NCBI GenBank assembly: GCA_028673005.1
Contig: CM054116.1
Span: 66,105,211-66,169,210 of the forward strand
DNA length: 64,000 nucleotides
Direction of reading: 5' to 3'
DNA from: Tanypteryx hageni
Taxonomy: Eukaryota > Arthropoda > Insecta > Odonata > Petaluridae
Below the pieces are notes generated by a model. It saw nothing but the letters and a program-made list of their open reading frames with translations. It made no database searches and was not told where the DNA came from. Numbering within the stretch: the first letter of the stretch is position 1; each line of letters begins with the position of its first letter. Below, one piece after another: positions 13,814-24,955 of this stretch. Made by a program: the position numbers and the translations under genes.

Positions 13814-16800
13814 CAGCTTACGGAAAAGGAAAGGTAAAATGAATATATGGATGTCAACAAGGTGTTGGGATGAGGAAACCCAGTGAGCACTCACCAATCA
13901 GACGACTTCAGGTTGGCGAGGCCCCGGGGATGTCGAAGCGACGCACGTAAAATAACACAAAAACACAGAAACATCACAAACGTAAAGCTTTCGGAACTAC
14001 TCCTTCTTCAGCTACAGAGAGAGAACTCCTCATCTTCCTCATCCCAACACCTTGTTGACATCCATATATATATATATATATATATATATTCAAATAACTT
14101 TGATTTTAAAAAATCATCTTGATATTGAGAATGACTACAAATAGATATTGTTTAAGCAGTTATGTCCTATGCATAAGGTAGATTGTTTCACTCAAATAGT
14201 TAATAAACTACGTTTTATTTAAACAATTGATTTGACTTTCTGATAGTTGCTAATCTTAATATATAATTTGCTCCGCCTGTGTCTTTGTCTGTCTGTCCAA
14301 CTCTAAAAACCATATTTGCGCTAACTTTCGTGCACTTTTACTGATTGATTTATATTACGTATGGTGTACTCTTTGGTATCTTGCATAAATTGTGTACATT
14401 AACATGGGAATGAGTACATAGTGTTTTTTATTTGCTTTTTAAAATTATTTATAATCATCGTACAAATTGGGAGACTTGAACCAAAAACTATGAGAATGAA
14501 AATTAATTTTCGTTTCATCGATTTCCAAATTCGCGTCGAATCGGTCCGCTAATTTGTTTAAGCACGAAAATTGTTTTTTATGTAAAAATAATTTGCTGAT
14601 TTCGCGAAATTATTTCGTAAATTTGATTAAACAGAAACCAAGGGAAAAATCGTGAATTTGTTGTCAAAAGGATTTTCTCTAAATGTTATTCAACTTACCC
14701 TAAATTCCCAAGTATAACGCTCGCGTTATACAAGGTTTTTTTGTCAAATTTTCGGAATTATTTAGTGCGCGTTATACATAAGACGTACTAGTGCATGTTA
14801 TGCATAAGAAGTACAGCTTTATAAAATAAAATGCCTTAAAGCGTTCAAATACTAACTTCGTGAAATCACTAAATGGCTGAAATCTTTCGAAACTTTTCTT
14901 TTTGTTCCGTTGATAAAAACAAATTTTCTGGCATAAATTACCATGCATTTCAATCATTACAGATACAAAATCGAATTTCAGTTACCTAATTATTATTCAA
15001 CCTAAGACAAATTAAGGCAAATTCGAAGTTATTAGTTGAAAAAAATGTACGCAATGCCTTTTAAAATAAGATAACGAATTCCAAAACAAAACACATTCAC
15101 ATATAAAAATTAAAAAAATTACAAATTCTTCATAAACTTTTATTCCCACTCGATTATTAATTAACATAACCATAAAAATCTTCTGATTCAGTCACAATTT
15201 ATATCGTAATCATTCAAGTACATTTAAATTTACATATCTGTAGCCGAGGTTGTGTAAATTATTTTTTAAAACAAAATTAAGCATTAAATGTCAATTCAAG
15301 TATCTTCTGTTTAACTAACCCAAGAGAGAAATTCAAATTGATACCTTGTTGCAGTATTGCCAGAGAAAGAGAGGAAGGGAGCAGGGAGGGAGTAGCAGTC
15401 ATTTTGCTTGAACAGCAATATTGTGATTTACAGTTATCCGATTACCTTAGTTTTTATTTTACAAAAAAAATTTCTTCCTATTTAAAAACCTTGAAAAGAG
15501 TGAGAAATACATTAAATTTGATGCTCCATCATTTTGTATGTGCATTTTCACAAGTAAAATAATAAATTTCCAACCCCTGTTTGTAATTTTTATTATATTT
15601 TTCTCTGCTCTTCTAATAAATGTTATATAATTACAGGCATTGAATAAAAAGGAGCATAAAAATGGCACATGCAGTCCAGAAAGCCCAGAACCAGATTCAG
15701 AGTATCAGCTTACTCCAAGAACAGAGGCAAAATACAGCAAAATTGATGAAGAATTTCAAATGATGATGCAACGTAATCAACTTAATGGAAGCAGAGTGAG
15801 TGAGATAAATATAGCTGTCTATTCATAGATTTTGTGCATCAATTTGTCTTTGAAAATATGCACACATGTAAAGTTGCCTATCCAACAAAATTTTAATAAT
15901 TTTAAAATTATAGCTTCCGATTTGTAAGAATCTCATTTTTACAGATTTTTAGTGCTGTCTGGAATCCTCAACTTATGTTTAGGATGTTTTCTAAAATCTT
16001 GTTAAATTTTCTTAGGTGCCAATGACTCAAGCAAACTACTCTTTGCCTGTAAGTGTGCCAGTAAATAGTTATGGAGACTCATCTTCAGGATTGCTACAAC
16101 AGACAGGAAGCCCTCAAATGCCACACACTAGCGTAAGCCCGCGGCCATCATCTTCAGAAACAGATACAGGTTTGTAACTATTGATTTGGTTAAAATAAAA
16201 ACTATGTCCATCTTCACCTTAATTCGTGTAACATAATTGGGTTGGTTACTTAGAACCTTAAGTAACTGCATGCATAGTTTGAAGCTTAAGTTATCCTTTG
16301 CTGCTGTCCGAGGTTTCTGCATAGAATAATTTTACTGAATAAGTGGAAGCTATGGAAAAATTCTTTTAATAACATTGCTGTTATTATCACATTTCATGCA
16401 TTACAGCATTCCCTCAATTTTTTTGTCTTTTATTTTCATTTATTCATGCTTACAAACAACACAAATTGCCCATTCACTTAAGCCTATGTAACACGGAGTG
16501 ATTTCTTCTCAGCTATACAAAAAGTTATTACTTATATACTGAAAAATTGTGACTCACAAAGAGAATGGCTGAGGGGAGTGAGATGCCCTCATGATGCCAA
16601 ACTTTCAATGGGTCTTTGCCACCCTCTTTGTTTGCCTGCTTGCAATTAACTGTAGTTTTGAGTAGCTACTATTCTTGAACTTAATATACCATGATTTAAC
16701 AATAACACCAGTAAGAACAAAATATGAACTTTCCTTCACATCTTGTCAAATACATTTTTATTGTAGGAGTAACCATTATAAAAAAAATCCAATGACTTCG

Positions 16801-19800
16801 AAAATTTTTCTATGGTTTTTAGGTACGTTTCATTTCCAATGTTAGCACCTATTAGCTTCGTTCTGTCTGTCCATATGCATGTTTGTTCTTGGATTTTTAT
16901 GAAATTTGGCATTTAGGACTTAGGGCAAAGAGAAAGAGAATGACATAAATGGTTCACATAACCCTATCAGGGCTAGTTCTGCTATAATTACAAAAATAAG
17001 TTTTATTATCATTACGTGTGCATGCAGCATTTTGTAAGCGGAAGAAAATGGATTAACTACTATGAAGAAAAGAATGTAAACATAAATATTATAATTACTC
17101 AATTCACTTGAGGTATGTTTTAAATGTTTTTCAATTGTTTTATTAATTACAAGTGATTAGAAAATAAATCTGTAAATAAAACTTTAATATTTTCCTGGCA
17201 TTATTCCCAATATATTGTTTGCAGTATTTAGTCATACTAAAATTATGTAAATATCTTGATGAATGCGCCAACTTAGGGGAGGGAAGAAATTTTTAGCAGA
17301 GACAGAGAGACATGGTGTTTCACTCTTTTATGGTGTGCATTCATTCAAACTATAGGGTTGTTTCAAATACTACATTTGTTATACACTGTATACGTTCCTA
17401 AATTGTTTATTGGTATATAAATTACAACTGATTAGAAATTAAATTGGTAAATGAAAACAGTATTTTCTTGGCAACATTTCTGATAAATCATTTTGTGTTC
17501 ACACATTATACTAAGCCATTAATATTTATTATTTTACATGATTACATAATTCGAAATGAATGACTCTGCCTTGCATATACATAAGCATGAAGCGTGTATC
17601 TTTTCTCTCCCCAATCCTTGCAAGATAAGTCTTATTCTCTCAGAAGTTTGTATGCAGCTGGCTAAGCACATAACTTCAGTGTGTGATGGGGTTTAAAAAA
17701 CACATCTTAGCTTAGTGTGCATAGCATGCTTAGCATGCCTTGGTGTGTAACAGGCCTAAGTCGCATCAACATTCTTGTTTTGTTTTTATTCAATTTTTCT
17801 TTTAAGTTAATTGGTCTGCATTTTGTCGCCTTTAGACCATTCATTTTCCTTGTTTTTCATGTTTTTCTCATTCTTGTATTTTACTGCACTGCCTAATAGT
17901 TCATTGTATCCTTATTTCCCACCAAATTAAAAAATTTAATTTATGTGAAATATTTTTATTGGAAAATTTCTTCTGATATCTTTTCCAAAATGGTAATTTA
18001 AATATCCTTCTCACGTTGCACAAATATAGAATCTCCTGATATTCTTTGACTTTTTTGTTAGGTAAAACATCTATTTTTGTGTAATAATCAAAAATTTTAA
18101 ATCAACTAGTTAGTCCTCCTTCATTCAAGATCATAAAAGATCATAAGTTCTAAGTCATTCTTTTTCTTTTTCTCATTTGAAAATTTTGACTTACTTTCTT
18201 CTTCAGTATATCCATCTGGAGGGATGTTGGAGATAAGTAATGGTTACCCTAATTCTTCCTCTCCCCTTGGTGGTGGAGGTGGTTCAAGTTCCCCTGGACC
18301 GAGTCCTGGTGGCAGTGGAAGCCTATCTGGCAAAGGATTACTGAAACAAGGGACTTCACCCGGACGGTCTAGCCTCAGAGTCGTTATACCTGCACCGCAG
18401 GGTACAATGTCAGGAGATGATGTAAGTATTTTGCATTCTCTGCCATGTTCTTTATCAAAATCATATCTGAAATCTTTCAAGCATGAAAACACTGGGTTTT
18501 GGATTCTTGTATTATTATTCTTTGCACTGCAGTACTTGTAAATAAACACCTCATGAGTAACCTTTATGTTTGTATGAATCTCTAAAATTCTCTATGCAAA
18601 AATAGGAATTACTCTGTGGTATTTGAGATTGTAATGTGCCTTATTTAATATGCATACTTGAATTGCACAATTTATTTATTCTGCTGTAAAATATTAGATA
18701 GCTAAAATTTAGCCATGGTTCACGGTATATAATATTTGTATTGTATCACCATCGCATAGAAAGATATGTTATTTAGTCATTTGTATAACTAAACTATAAT
18801 TGAATATGAATCCTAATCACATTAAGTTTTCCAATATATTATGAAGGTTTTCTTGCTTTCATATTTATTGTACTTTTATAGACTGAGATTGTGATAATTT
18901 TTGTGTAATGCTCCTGTATATACTTCAGGTTAATGATATTAATGAAGCACTGTTGGGAAAACCAAAAATAGCCATTCCTGCAGTTGAAATTTGATTTATA
19001 TTATTTTTCATATTTGAGATACTAAAATTTTAAAAGAATCCTTCCCTAGAATATAATTAAGATCTCTTGTTCAAACTCTACTTTAAATTAATATAATTCA
19101 TTTAGTTCGACCGATGTGATAATGAGAAATCAAATTAAAATACATTATTACTATCTGCTCCGAAAAGTTGCTATGCTATGCAATTATGGCTCACAAATTT
19201 TGCAGCCTGTAATTAAGGTTTTCATGGAAACTTTCCTGTACTCTGTAATATTTTTATTTCATTAGAAATGTAGAATTACTTGGGATTCGATGTAATGTGG
19301 TTGTGGCTTGTATACTTCATTGAAACTTATTTGGTAGGGTTTGGGTGTATTCCAGGGTGTATCTGCACGTAGCCCTTCATCCTTAAGCACTCCTGTTGTG
19401 GCACTCCAAACTACGCCTTCATCCCTTCCTGGCCTGGGCTCTCCGTATCCAACCTCTCTTGCCGTTGTACCTGGCGTATCCTTTGGGGCTCCACAAGACT
19501 TTTCCTCTCCTCCCCCTGTTGCTGAGATGGGGCTGGCCAGTCTTGGTTCCCTCCATGCCTGGAGCTCTCCTGGCTCCCTGGCATCTGCATTGGCACATTC
19601 TGGGTTAGTTACCGTTCTTGATTTTCAGTCTTATTTTCATGAATAAATCAGCTTAAGGATTGTCATCCTTTGCTTGTTAATTTATCTGCAATCTTAAAAG
19701 TTATTCGATTGTAAATAGTGAAGTCTATTAATGAATATAAATGCCTGCTATTTACGTCATAAATCAGTGTTTTTCTTCATACAAATAAGCCTTCTATTTA

Positions 19801-21004
19801 ATTTTTTTTTCAACAGCGGCCTGCCTCATGGCCATCCTCATTCTCATCATCACACGCACCACCATTCGCACCACCATCTCTCGGTATCAGGAGGGGGAGG
19901 AAATGGGGGAGGCACTCCCCCTCCTCATCAACACATACCACCCTCCTCATCACCCATACCAATGCGAATCAAAAGTGAACCAATCTCACCGACTAGAGAC
20001 GTTGGGGGCCTCGGGGGCACGGCCTCTTCTAGCGGACTGGGTGGCGGCGGAGGGATGGGTGGTGGTCACCTCCCTCGGCCCAGTTCCACTGGCCACCTTA
20101 CTCCCTCCCCTGGTTAGTTGAGGAACAGTCTTAGGTTTTTTGCCTTTGTTTAGCTGATATTTGATTGTTCTTAATGTTAGTGTTAAGTAAAAATTATTTT
20201 CTTTTGGTCACAATTTGGAATAAATACATGTATTCATCTCTCAGACAACTTGAAAATAAGTCACTTATGATTAACAGTTAATTTTTTTACCAAAATTCTA
20301 AATTATATGTGTTTGGCTTTTGTTGTATTATAATTTCATTTCTTGAATAACATAAAATCATCTTTCAAAACTTGAGATAAATAGTTTTCAACTTAGTGCA
20401 AAATATTATTTGCTAAAAAAGCCTTGGTGAGATTTCCATTTGAAATAATCCCCTTAATCTGTTTGACTACTAATATTTATTGTAACAATATTTTAAATAA
20501 TGAACTTAAAGAATTTATTTAAAAAGAGATTTTTAGTCAAGTATATTTTTATAATTTATTTGAAATGTAAGCTATAGAAGAGCTCTTGAGGTTTTCTTTC
20601 ACTTGGATTTAACACAGTGCCCAATCTCATATCTTAGATTTCTTAATTAGAATAAATCTTCCTTTATAAGTACAATTTTTAGAATAAAAATGTATTGCAG
20701 TACTCTACAAAGGTCAAGTCATCAGAACATATTGATACTGTTTCAGATTTTAGTCAAGCAAATCTCCAGCGGTTAATAGCACTTCAAAGAGACTACAGTA
20801 AATGTGATTATACACTACTTTACTTAATGCAAATTTCTTTTGAAGAGTATGGAGGTCATTTCCATCGAAAAAATCTAACTGTTGATAATTTTTTTCTCTT
20901 AAATAGGTGACCAAGGAGGAGGAGATCCTCGCCATGCCTCGGAATATGATGGTGGGGGTCCACTTCACAAGAGATCTCGGCTTACAGAGGGCTGGGCCAC
21001 ATAG
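7962..21004 (+). CDS. Mef2: Myocyte enhancer factor 2 (MADS-box transcription factor), complete, 8 coding exons
   Basis: This is a DNA-binding nuclear factor that binds A/T-rich MEF2 sites as a dimer and drives muscle and neural programmes. Coding exons are 7962-8015, 9630-9833, 15637-15795, 16016-16169, 18207-18421, 19356-19603, 19817-20112 and 20907-21004. All junctions are GT/AG and all phases fit, giving 1428 nt and 475 aa. Residues 1-57 are the MADS box (starts [11 protein letters not shown]) and about 58-86 the MEF2 domain. The middle is Ser/Pro/Gly-rich. Residues about 396-403 read IKSEPISP, the phospho-SUMO motif known from vertebrate MEF2 proteins. The end, [11 protein letters not shown], is the conserved C-terminal nuclear-localisation tail. 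The start ATG is fixed by the family. Splice variants are likely (see 18929 and 19338). Confidence 0.96.
8016..9629 (+). other. Mef2: Mef2 intron 1
   Basis: A 1.6 kb intron between the first two MADS-box exons. It ends in a long CT tract (about 9590-9620) and AG at 9628-9629. I see no other gene or clear repeat in it. Confidence 0.8.
9630..9833 (+). CDS. Mef2: Mef2 coding exon 2 (rest of MADS box and MEF2 domain)
   Basis: Sixty-eight codons from [19 protein letters not shown] to NKNIIE, with a GTAAGT donor. It carries the DNA-contacting and dimerisation parts of the MADS box and the MEF2-specific extension. A split after IIE matches the position of alternative exons in vertebrate MEF2 genes. 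Here I find only one downstream exon (15637). Confidence 0.96.
10405..10690. repeat. possible DNA-transposon remnant
   Basis: The start (caggaccggcccgagg) and the GC-rich blocks with ggggcgc and gcccccgg motifs resemble ends of hAT-type elements, set in AT-rich intron DNA. I could not pair two terminal inverted repeats, so the limits are approximate. Confidence 0.25.
13732..13812. repeat. (TA)n microsatellite
   Basis: About 80 bp of TA dinucleotides with a few TATG interruptions, directly left of the foldback element at 13847. Confidence 0.9.
13847..14065. mobile_element. foldback MITE-like element, copy 1, inside (TA)n
   Basis: A 219-bp unit bounded by inverted repeats of about 30 bp (left starts ATGGATGTCAACAAGG; right ends CCTTGTTGACATCCAT at 14065). 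(TA)n tracts lie on both sides, and a 35-bp linker (aacagcttacggaaaagg...) sits between the left tract and the repeat. Copy 2 at 32722-32934 is the same unit in the opposite orientation, linker included. Diverged relatives lie at 26573 and 28500. No coding capacity is seen. I do not recognise the family. Confidence 0.75.
14064..14089. repeat. (TA)n microsatellite
   Basis: A short TA tract closing the right side of the foldback element. Confidence 0.85.
14254..14750 (+). mobile_element. Helitron-like 5' end fragment (approximate right limit)
   Basis: A T|C junction after A, an AT-rich start and a TGTCTTTGTCTGTCTGTCC tract resemble the 5' ends of insect Helitrons. The following text (exact-match poor, but containing phrases such as aatcggtccgctaattt) is of the same kind. 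I found no matching CTRR 3' end nearby, so this is a fragment or a misreading. Confidence 0.35.
15637..15795 (+). CDS. Mef2: Mef2 coding exon 3
   Basis: Fifty-three codons beginning [10 protein letters not shown] and containing [17 protein letters not shown], a block typical of insect MEF2 proteins just after the MEF2 domain. Phase 0 at both ends, donor GTGAGT. Confidence 0.94.
16016..16169 (+). CDS. Mef2: Mef2 coding exon 4
   Basis: Begins [21 protein letters not shown] and ends in [11 protein letters not shown] plus one base. The donor is GTTTGT (weak but usable). Ser/Pro-rich start of the transactivation region. Confidence 0.92.
16170..18206 (+). other. Mef2: Mef2 intron 4
   Basis: A 2.0 kb AT-rich intron ending in a CT-rich tract and CAG. 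I see no gene in it. Around 16850-16910 is a stretch of the type ttctgtctgtccatatgcatg...tgaaatttgg that looks like old transposon sequence. Confidence 0.6.
18207..18421 (+). CDS. Mef2: Mef2 coding exon 5
   Basis: Completes a split Val, then [14 protein letters not shown], a Gly/Ser/Pro tract, and ends [18 protein letters not shown] at a GTAAGT donor in phase 0. The LRVVIPAP block corresponds to LRVLIPP of vertebrate MEF2 proteins. Confidence 0.93.
18929..18994 (+). CDS. Mef2: possible alternative terminal exon of Mef2
   Basis: After an acceptor (tatatacttcag) an open frame in the correct phase 0 reads [21 protein letters not shown] and stops with TGA at 18992-18994. Joined to exon 5 it would make ...[13 protein letters not shown]..., reminiscent of the SEDVDLLL beta segment of vertebrate MEF2, but it would truncate the protein before the C-terminal tail. 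No clear poly(A) signal follows closely. It could also be chance. Confidence 0.3.
   Translation, partial: VNDINEALLGKPKIAIPAVEI
19356..19603 (+). CDS. Mef2: Mef2 coding exon 6
   Basis: Reads [20 protein letters not shown], matching the SLATPVVSVATP block of other MEF2 proteins, then [11 protein letters not shown], ending HSG with two bases of a split Gly. A second in-frame acceptor 18 nt upstream (exon start 19338) would add GLGVFQ; the downstream AG has the better polypyrimidine context. Confidence 0.9.
19817..20112 (+). CDS. Mef2: Mef2 coding exon 7 (His-rich tract and SUMO motif)
   Basis: Completes the split Gly, then [20 protein letters not shown], a histidine-rich tract common in insect MEF2, then Gly/Pro tracts and IKSEPISP (19968-19991), the phospho-dependent sumoylation consensus PsiKxExxSP. 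Ends TPSP with one base of a split Gly. The donor is GTTAGT. Confidence 0.93.
20907..21004 (+). CDS. Mef2: Mef2 coding exon 8 (C-terminal tail and stop)
   Basis: Reads [18 protein letters not shown] then [11 protein letters not shown] and TAG at 21002-21004. The tail is nearly identical to KRMRLSEGWAT of vertebrate MEF2, which fixes both frame and gene end. Confidence 0.95.
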
Positions 21005-24000
21005 TGAGAATGGATAATATTCATTTCAGTGGAAACAGAACTATGCCGGGTGGGTGCAAACTGGAGTGGTCACGAAGAGTGTCCTTGTACAGTCGATGTG
21101 TGTGTGTGTGCTGTGCACCAACGTCCCCCTCATCAGAAATAGGAAGAGGCGTTTAATTAGTGAAGTGGAAGCATAAAAATGCCCACAAAAGAGAGGTTTC
21201 TCTCCCACTATTATCACAGCAAGACGCATGCTCCTCTCAGGAACACTTGGTTTTTTAAAATGATTTTTACACTCCTGCAGTTGAATGAATATCCATGAAG
21301 ACAGTTTTTGATGAATGGATAGATTTAAAAAAAGTCAATGAAATGTGATATGCATTTGATATCACCTATAAGGTTTTGAAAAACATAGTGCCTCTGACTC
21401 TGTTGCCCCATTTTTCTGTGAACCGAACAATCTTTCGTCTGAATCCCACCGTTGACAACATGGGTATGTGATGGGGAATGTCTGCTTGGTCTTTAGCTCA
21501 GCTGAGGACTGGTCACTTCAAGTCGAAGGATATATTATAGGAAGTGAGTGTCTACCAGTTGGTGCTTCGGTGGGCAGTTGTGGGTAGCAGGAGAACCGTC
21601 CACCCTCTAGGCATTGTGAACTCAACAGCTGTGAGTGGCATTCAAGGACAGCTGTGTGTCGTGGAGTTGATTGTCTCTTGTACAAGATGCCAATCAAGAA
21701 AGTGTCTTTGACAGCCAGTACACATAAATGTACATTGTAGGATGTTTACTAATTCATTTTATGATTTGGAGTTTGTGAAGTCATTACATTTTATCTTTGG
21801 TTGGGTTTCATCTAGGTCAGTCTGTTTGATTGAAATTTTCTACGTTAGCTTTGATAAGATAAAAAAATCTTAGTTTTGCAGTTTTGAATCTTGTTCCGTT
21901 TGTGGCTGAATTACCTTTGTTTGATATTTTGTGTAGGCCAATGGGAAGAGGTAATTTGCAAGGAGTCAGCCTATCCTACTTGTGCATCAGGACTCAGTGA
22001 TGGAAACTATGTTGCTCATGTGCTTCTGGTTGCTTTTGCTAAGAAAAAAACTGTGTACTTAACTCTGATTTGTTTTTTTTCTGTTCGCTGTTGTAAATGA
22101 AGTACTTGTATTTTTCGTTTGTCTAAACTATGCTTTCTTTCTGAGGTGCTTATCGTTCCCATCCTTTTAAGAAGAAAGGAACTTTCATATGCTCTCACCT
22201 TTTTCTGATCTCAGAGGAGAAAGTACCAAAGTGTGGGTAGTTCACCTTGACGTGTAGTGATCAGTCAGTCCTTCAGAGTCTGAAATGTTGTTTTGTAGAT
22301 ACTATATAAATATATATATATACTTATATATTCACAAAAGATATAGTATACAGAGAGAGAATAACTATCTTAATTTACTTTTGAATCGATATAAAAAGAA
22401 GGAAAAAAATGTTAACACTTTTGTACTCCCTTTGTGTGCAAATGCTGCATGTGGTCACTCAGTAGTTTTGATCACCAGAAGAAGATCTATTTTGATAAAA
22501 AGAGAAAAATTGAGTACATTCCCCTTTTCTTGTATTCACAGTCCCTATATAAATCAGTCCATCCTGGAAACTCTTTCACTGGCTTGTATTGTTGTTGATG
22601 TTAATGCATGGCTGTGGCTTGGAGAGGAGGGCCCAGGTTCGTTGTTGTGTCTGCCCCCCTATCTCCCACTGCATGTAAGCCCACCTCCTGTGGGTGGTGG
22701 GTAAGAATGAGGTGGGCCCACCCAGTTGTGTTGGTGATATTGGCTGGTCAAAGTTTTATGGTGGTGGGTGTGTTGGTGGTGTTGGTGATTTATTACCCAG
22801 AAAGCTTTATGAACACTTTAAATCCTCTCTGTATCCCCATCTCTTCTTCACCTCCCTACAAACTTCTGCATATCACACTGACATTTAGTAGTTGTAAATA
22901 AAGTCCACTACTTTGTGGTAACATCGAGCTGTCAAAGCACGGTGTTGCTCAAAATGTTTGGTAACTGTTGTCATTTTTTTTAACTGTCATCAATGTGTGG
23001 GCTGCCTAATCTCATTTCTCTTTGATTTACATCATCTTGAGTAGATTTATATATATACATATGGATGCGTTTGTTTTTTTTATGATGATATTAATTTAAA
23101 TCTTGAATGTATGAGAATATGTTACGTTATTATTTTTTTTTAATTGTATGTAGTCCTTTTATGAAAATGATGCGTTGGTGCTTAATTATCACTTCTAGAT
23201 GGCAGGCAGAGTGGGTAACATTTTTGATCACACATGGGAAAGCTTTCCGTGTTCACAGTGCATCACATTAGATTGCGACCACGTGTGTCCCTCACCTCAT
23301 TACTGTGTGTGTATGGTTGAATGTTTGTATGTATGTCTGTGGATCAGCGAGTGTCTCTCATGAGCTTATAAGCAGGTGGCGTCTATGGGTGTCACTGGCA
23401 TCCGTCTCTCAAACCTTTTACCGTTTCCAAGACTGCAAAATGGCACAATCTTGATGCCCTGTATCTAGTATAAAAGAGAAACCTGTTAAAGGTGTTCATC
23501 CTTCTAAAGTAAATATATATTCATGTAAAACTACTATTTTAAATATGCACTTTCGTAAAGTCGGCAAAAAATCACATTTCGAAGGTTGTTGGCTTGACAA
23601 AAAAAGGCACACTTTCTAGTTGATCCAGCGGTAGGTGTGCTGGCACACTTTGTCCACAGTTATTGCTAAACAATGTGCTCTTCACATTTCTACTGTAGGA
23701 TTGCCTTACTCTGAGTGCCTCCTGTGTGTGCTCGAAAAGATTGAAAGCTTTTAACTTGTGGATTTTGCACAAATACCTATGCGTACCGTCTTTATCCTCT
23801 TAAATGATGCTCTGTGCCTTCGAAATCACTCTTGTGTTCCTCACCAAAGAAAAAAGGCAATCAAAATTCCAGACCATTTTTATGAAGCACAAAACAGGTC
23901 AGACTGACTCTGCTATGTAATCTGTCCAAAGTAAGGTGGGAAAAAATGTCCTGTGGTAAATATATGTTAGACATTTAGAGGAAAAAAATAGTCTCTCCTA

Positions 24001-24720
24001 TTTTACCTAATGCATCTGCCTTCCTCCAGTGAAATGCTCTGCTTCTGTGAATACAAAATGTGTGCTTTGTCTTCCATAGAAATGGAGATGGTACCTGTTT
24101 TTATCAGTAGTCTTGCTGTCATCCACTGTTAAACATCCATTGACACTTGCAGGAATGCCTATGTAATACTCAAATTAGAAAGTATGCTGGAAAGCTTATA
24201 GTGTGATCAAGGAAAAGACCAAAGCTGGGCAGAGTAAGCATATATATATATATAGACAAAAATATGGTTAAAATATGATTGTTTTTATATACTAAAAGTG
24301 CAATATTATTTTCATTGTTTCATGCCAAAATTTACCACATTGAAATGCTTTTAGAATTTAACCTTGTTCAATTTTGGGCTGTTCATTTACATTTGAACAC
24401 TGATAGTTTGCATTGTTGAACTTTTATTCACTGTTGGCTGCGTGCAGCATGTTTTTGTGACGGAAACGGTTGAATAATGTAATTGGCAAATGCCTGATGT
24501 ACATCATCTCTTTTACTGTGCCATTCTGTGAACCACATCGCCCTTCTATCCCTCCTTGTGATTAAGTCCTTCTCCATATCCTCCTCCCTCTCTTTCCCTA
24601 TACTTGATTGTCGAATCCATCTTGGTGTGGGTTGTTGTGTATGATGTACACGACAGAATTCTTGTTATAATGGCATGCTGTGTGGAATGGGCGAATAAAG
24701 ATTTGAATGTCAAAACTCTT
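21005..24720 (+). other. Mef2: Mef2 3' UTR (probable extent)
   Basis: The sequence after the stop is richer in GC than the DNA beyond 24.7 kb and has no recognisable gene. Candidate poly(A) signals AATAAA lie at 22897-22902 and 24694-24699. The second is followed by a run of A and a compositional change to plain AT-rich DNA, so it is the better candidate for the distal end. Small TA runs occur near 22310 and 24240. Open frames here are unlikely to be genes. Confidence 0.5.
24694..24699 (+). terminator. Mef2: candidate distal poly(A) signal of Mef2
   Basis: AATAAA about 3.7 kb after the stop codon, followed within 35 bp by an A/T-rich run. A proximal alternative is AATAAA at 22897-22902. Confidence 0.45.
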
Positions 24721-24899
24721 TAAAAAAAAGTTTTGAAGTTTTTCTTATTTTCGAGCTTTTTAAGCTTTGTTGTATTGTGTGTAAGTAAATGTTTATCATA
24801 TATCATACAATGATGAATTTAACTCTTAGACTGGCATTTCCGTGAGACTATCATATTTTCAGGTTTGGTCAAATGGAGCATTTAAAAAGTCATCTTTTG

Positions 24900-24955
<56 letters not shown>

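Larger units (their letters stand above)
9834..15636 (+). other. Mef2: Mef2 intron 2 (5.8 kb, repeat-bearing)
   Basis: The largest Mef2 intron. It carries a low-CpG stretch with transposon-like debris at about 10410-10690, the (TA)n-flanked foldback element at 13732-14089 and a Helitron-like 5' end at 14254. No second copy of a mutually exclusive MEF2 exon was recognised in it. Confidence 0.6.

Noticed and set aside
13700..13897. Open frames made of repeated Ile-Tyr
   Set aside because: They are translations of (TA)n microsatellites, as also at 24842, 32624, 32884 and 59449.
20695..20910. Open frame before the last Mef2 exon as an extra exon
   Set aside because: It runs through the polypyrimidine tract and acceptor of exon 8; joining exon 7 directly to 20907 gives the conserved C-terminus in phase.
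22285..22901. Open frames downstream of Mef2
   Set aside because: They lie in the probable 3' UTR, overlap one another in different frames and show no protein family features.
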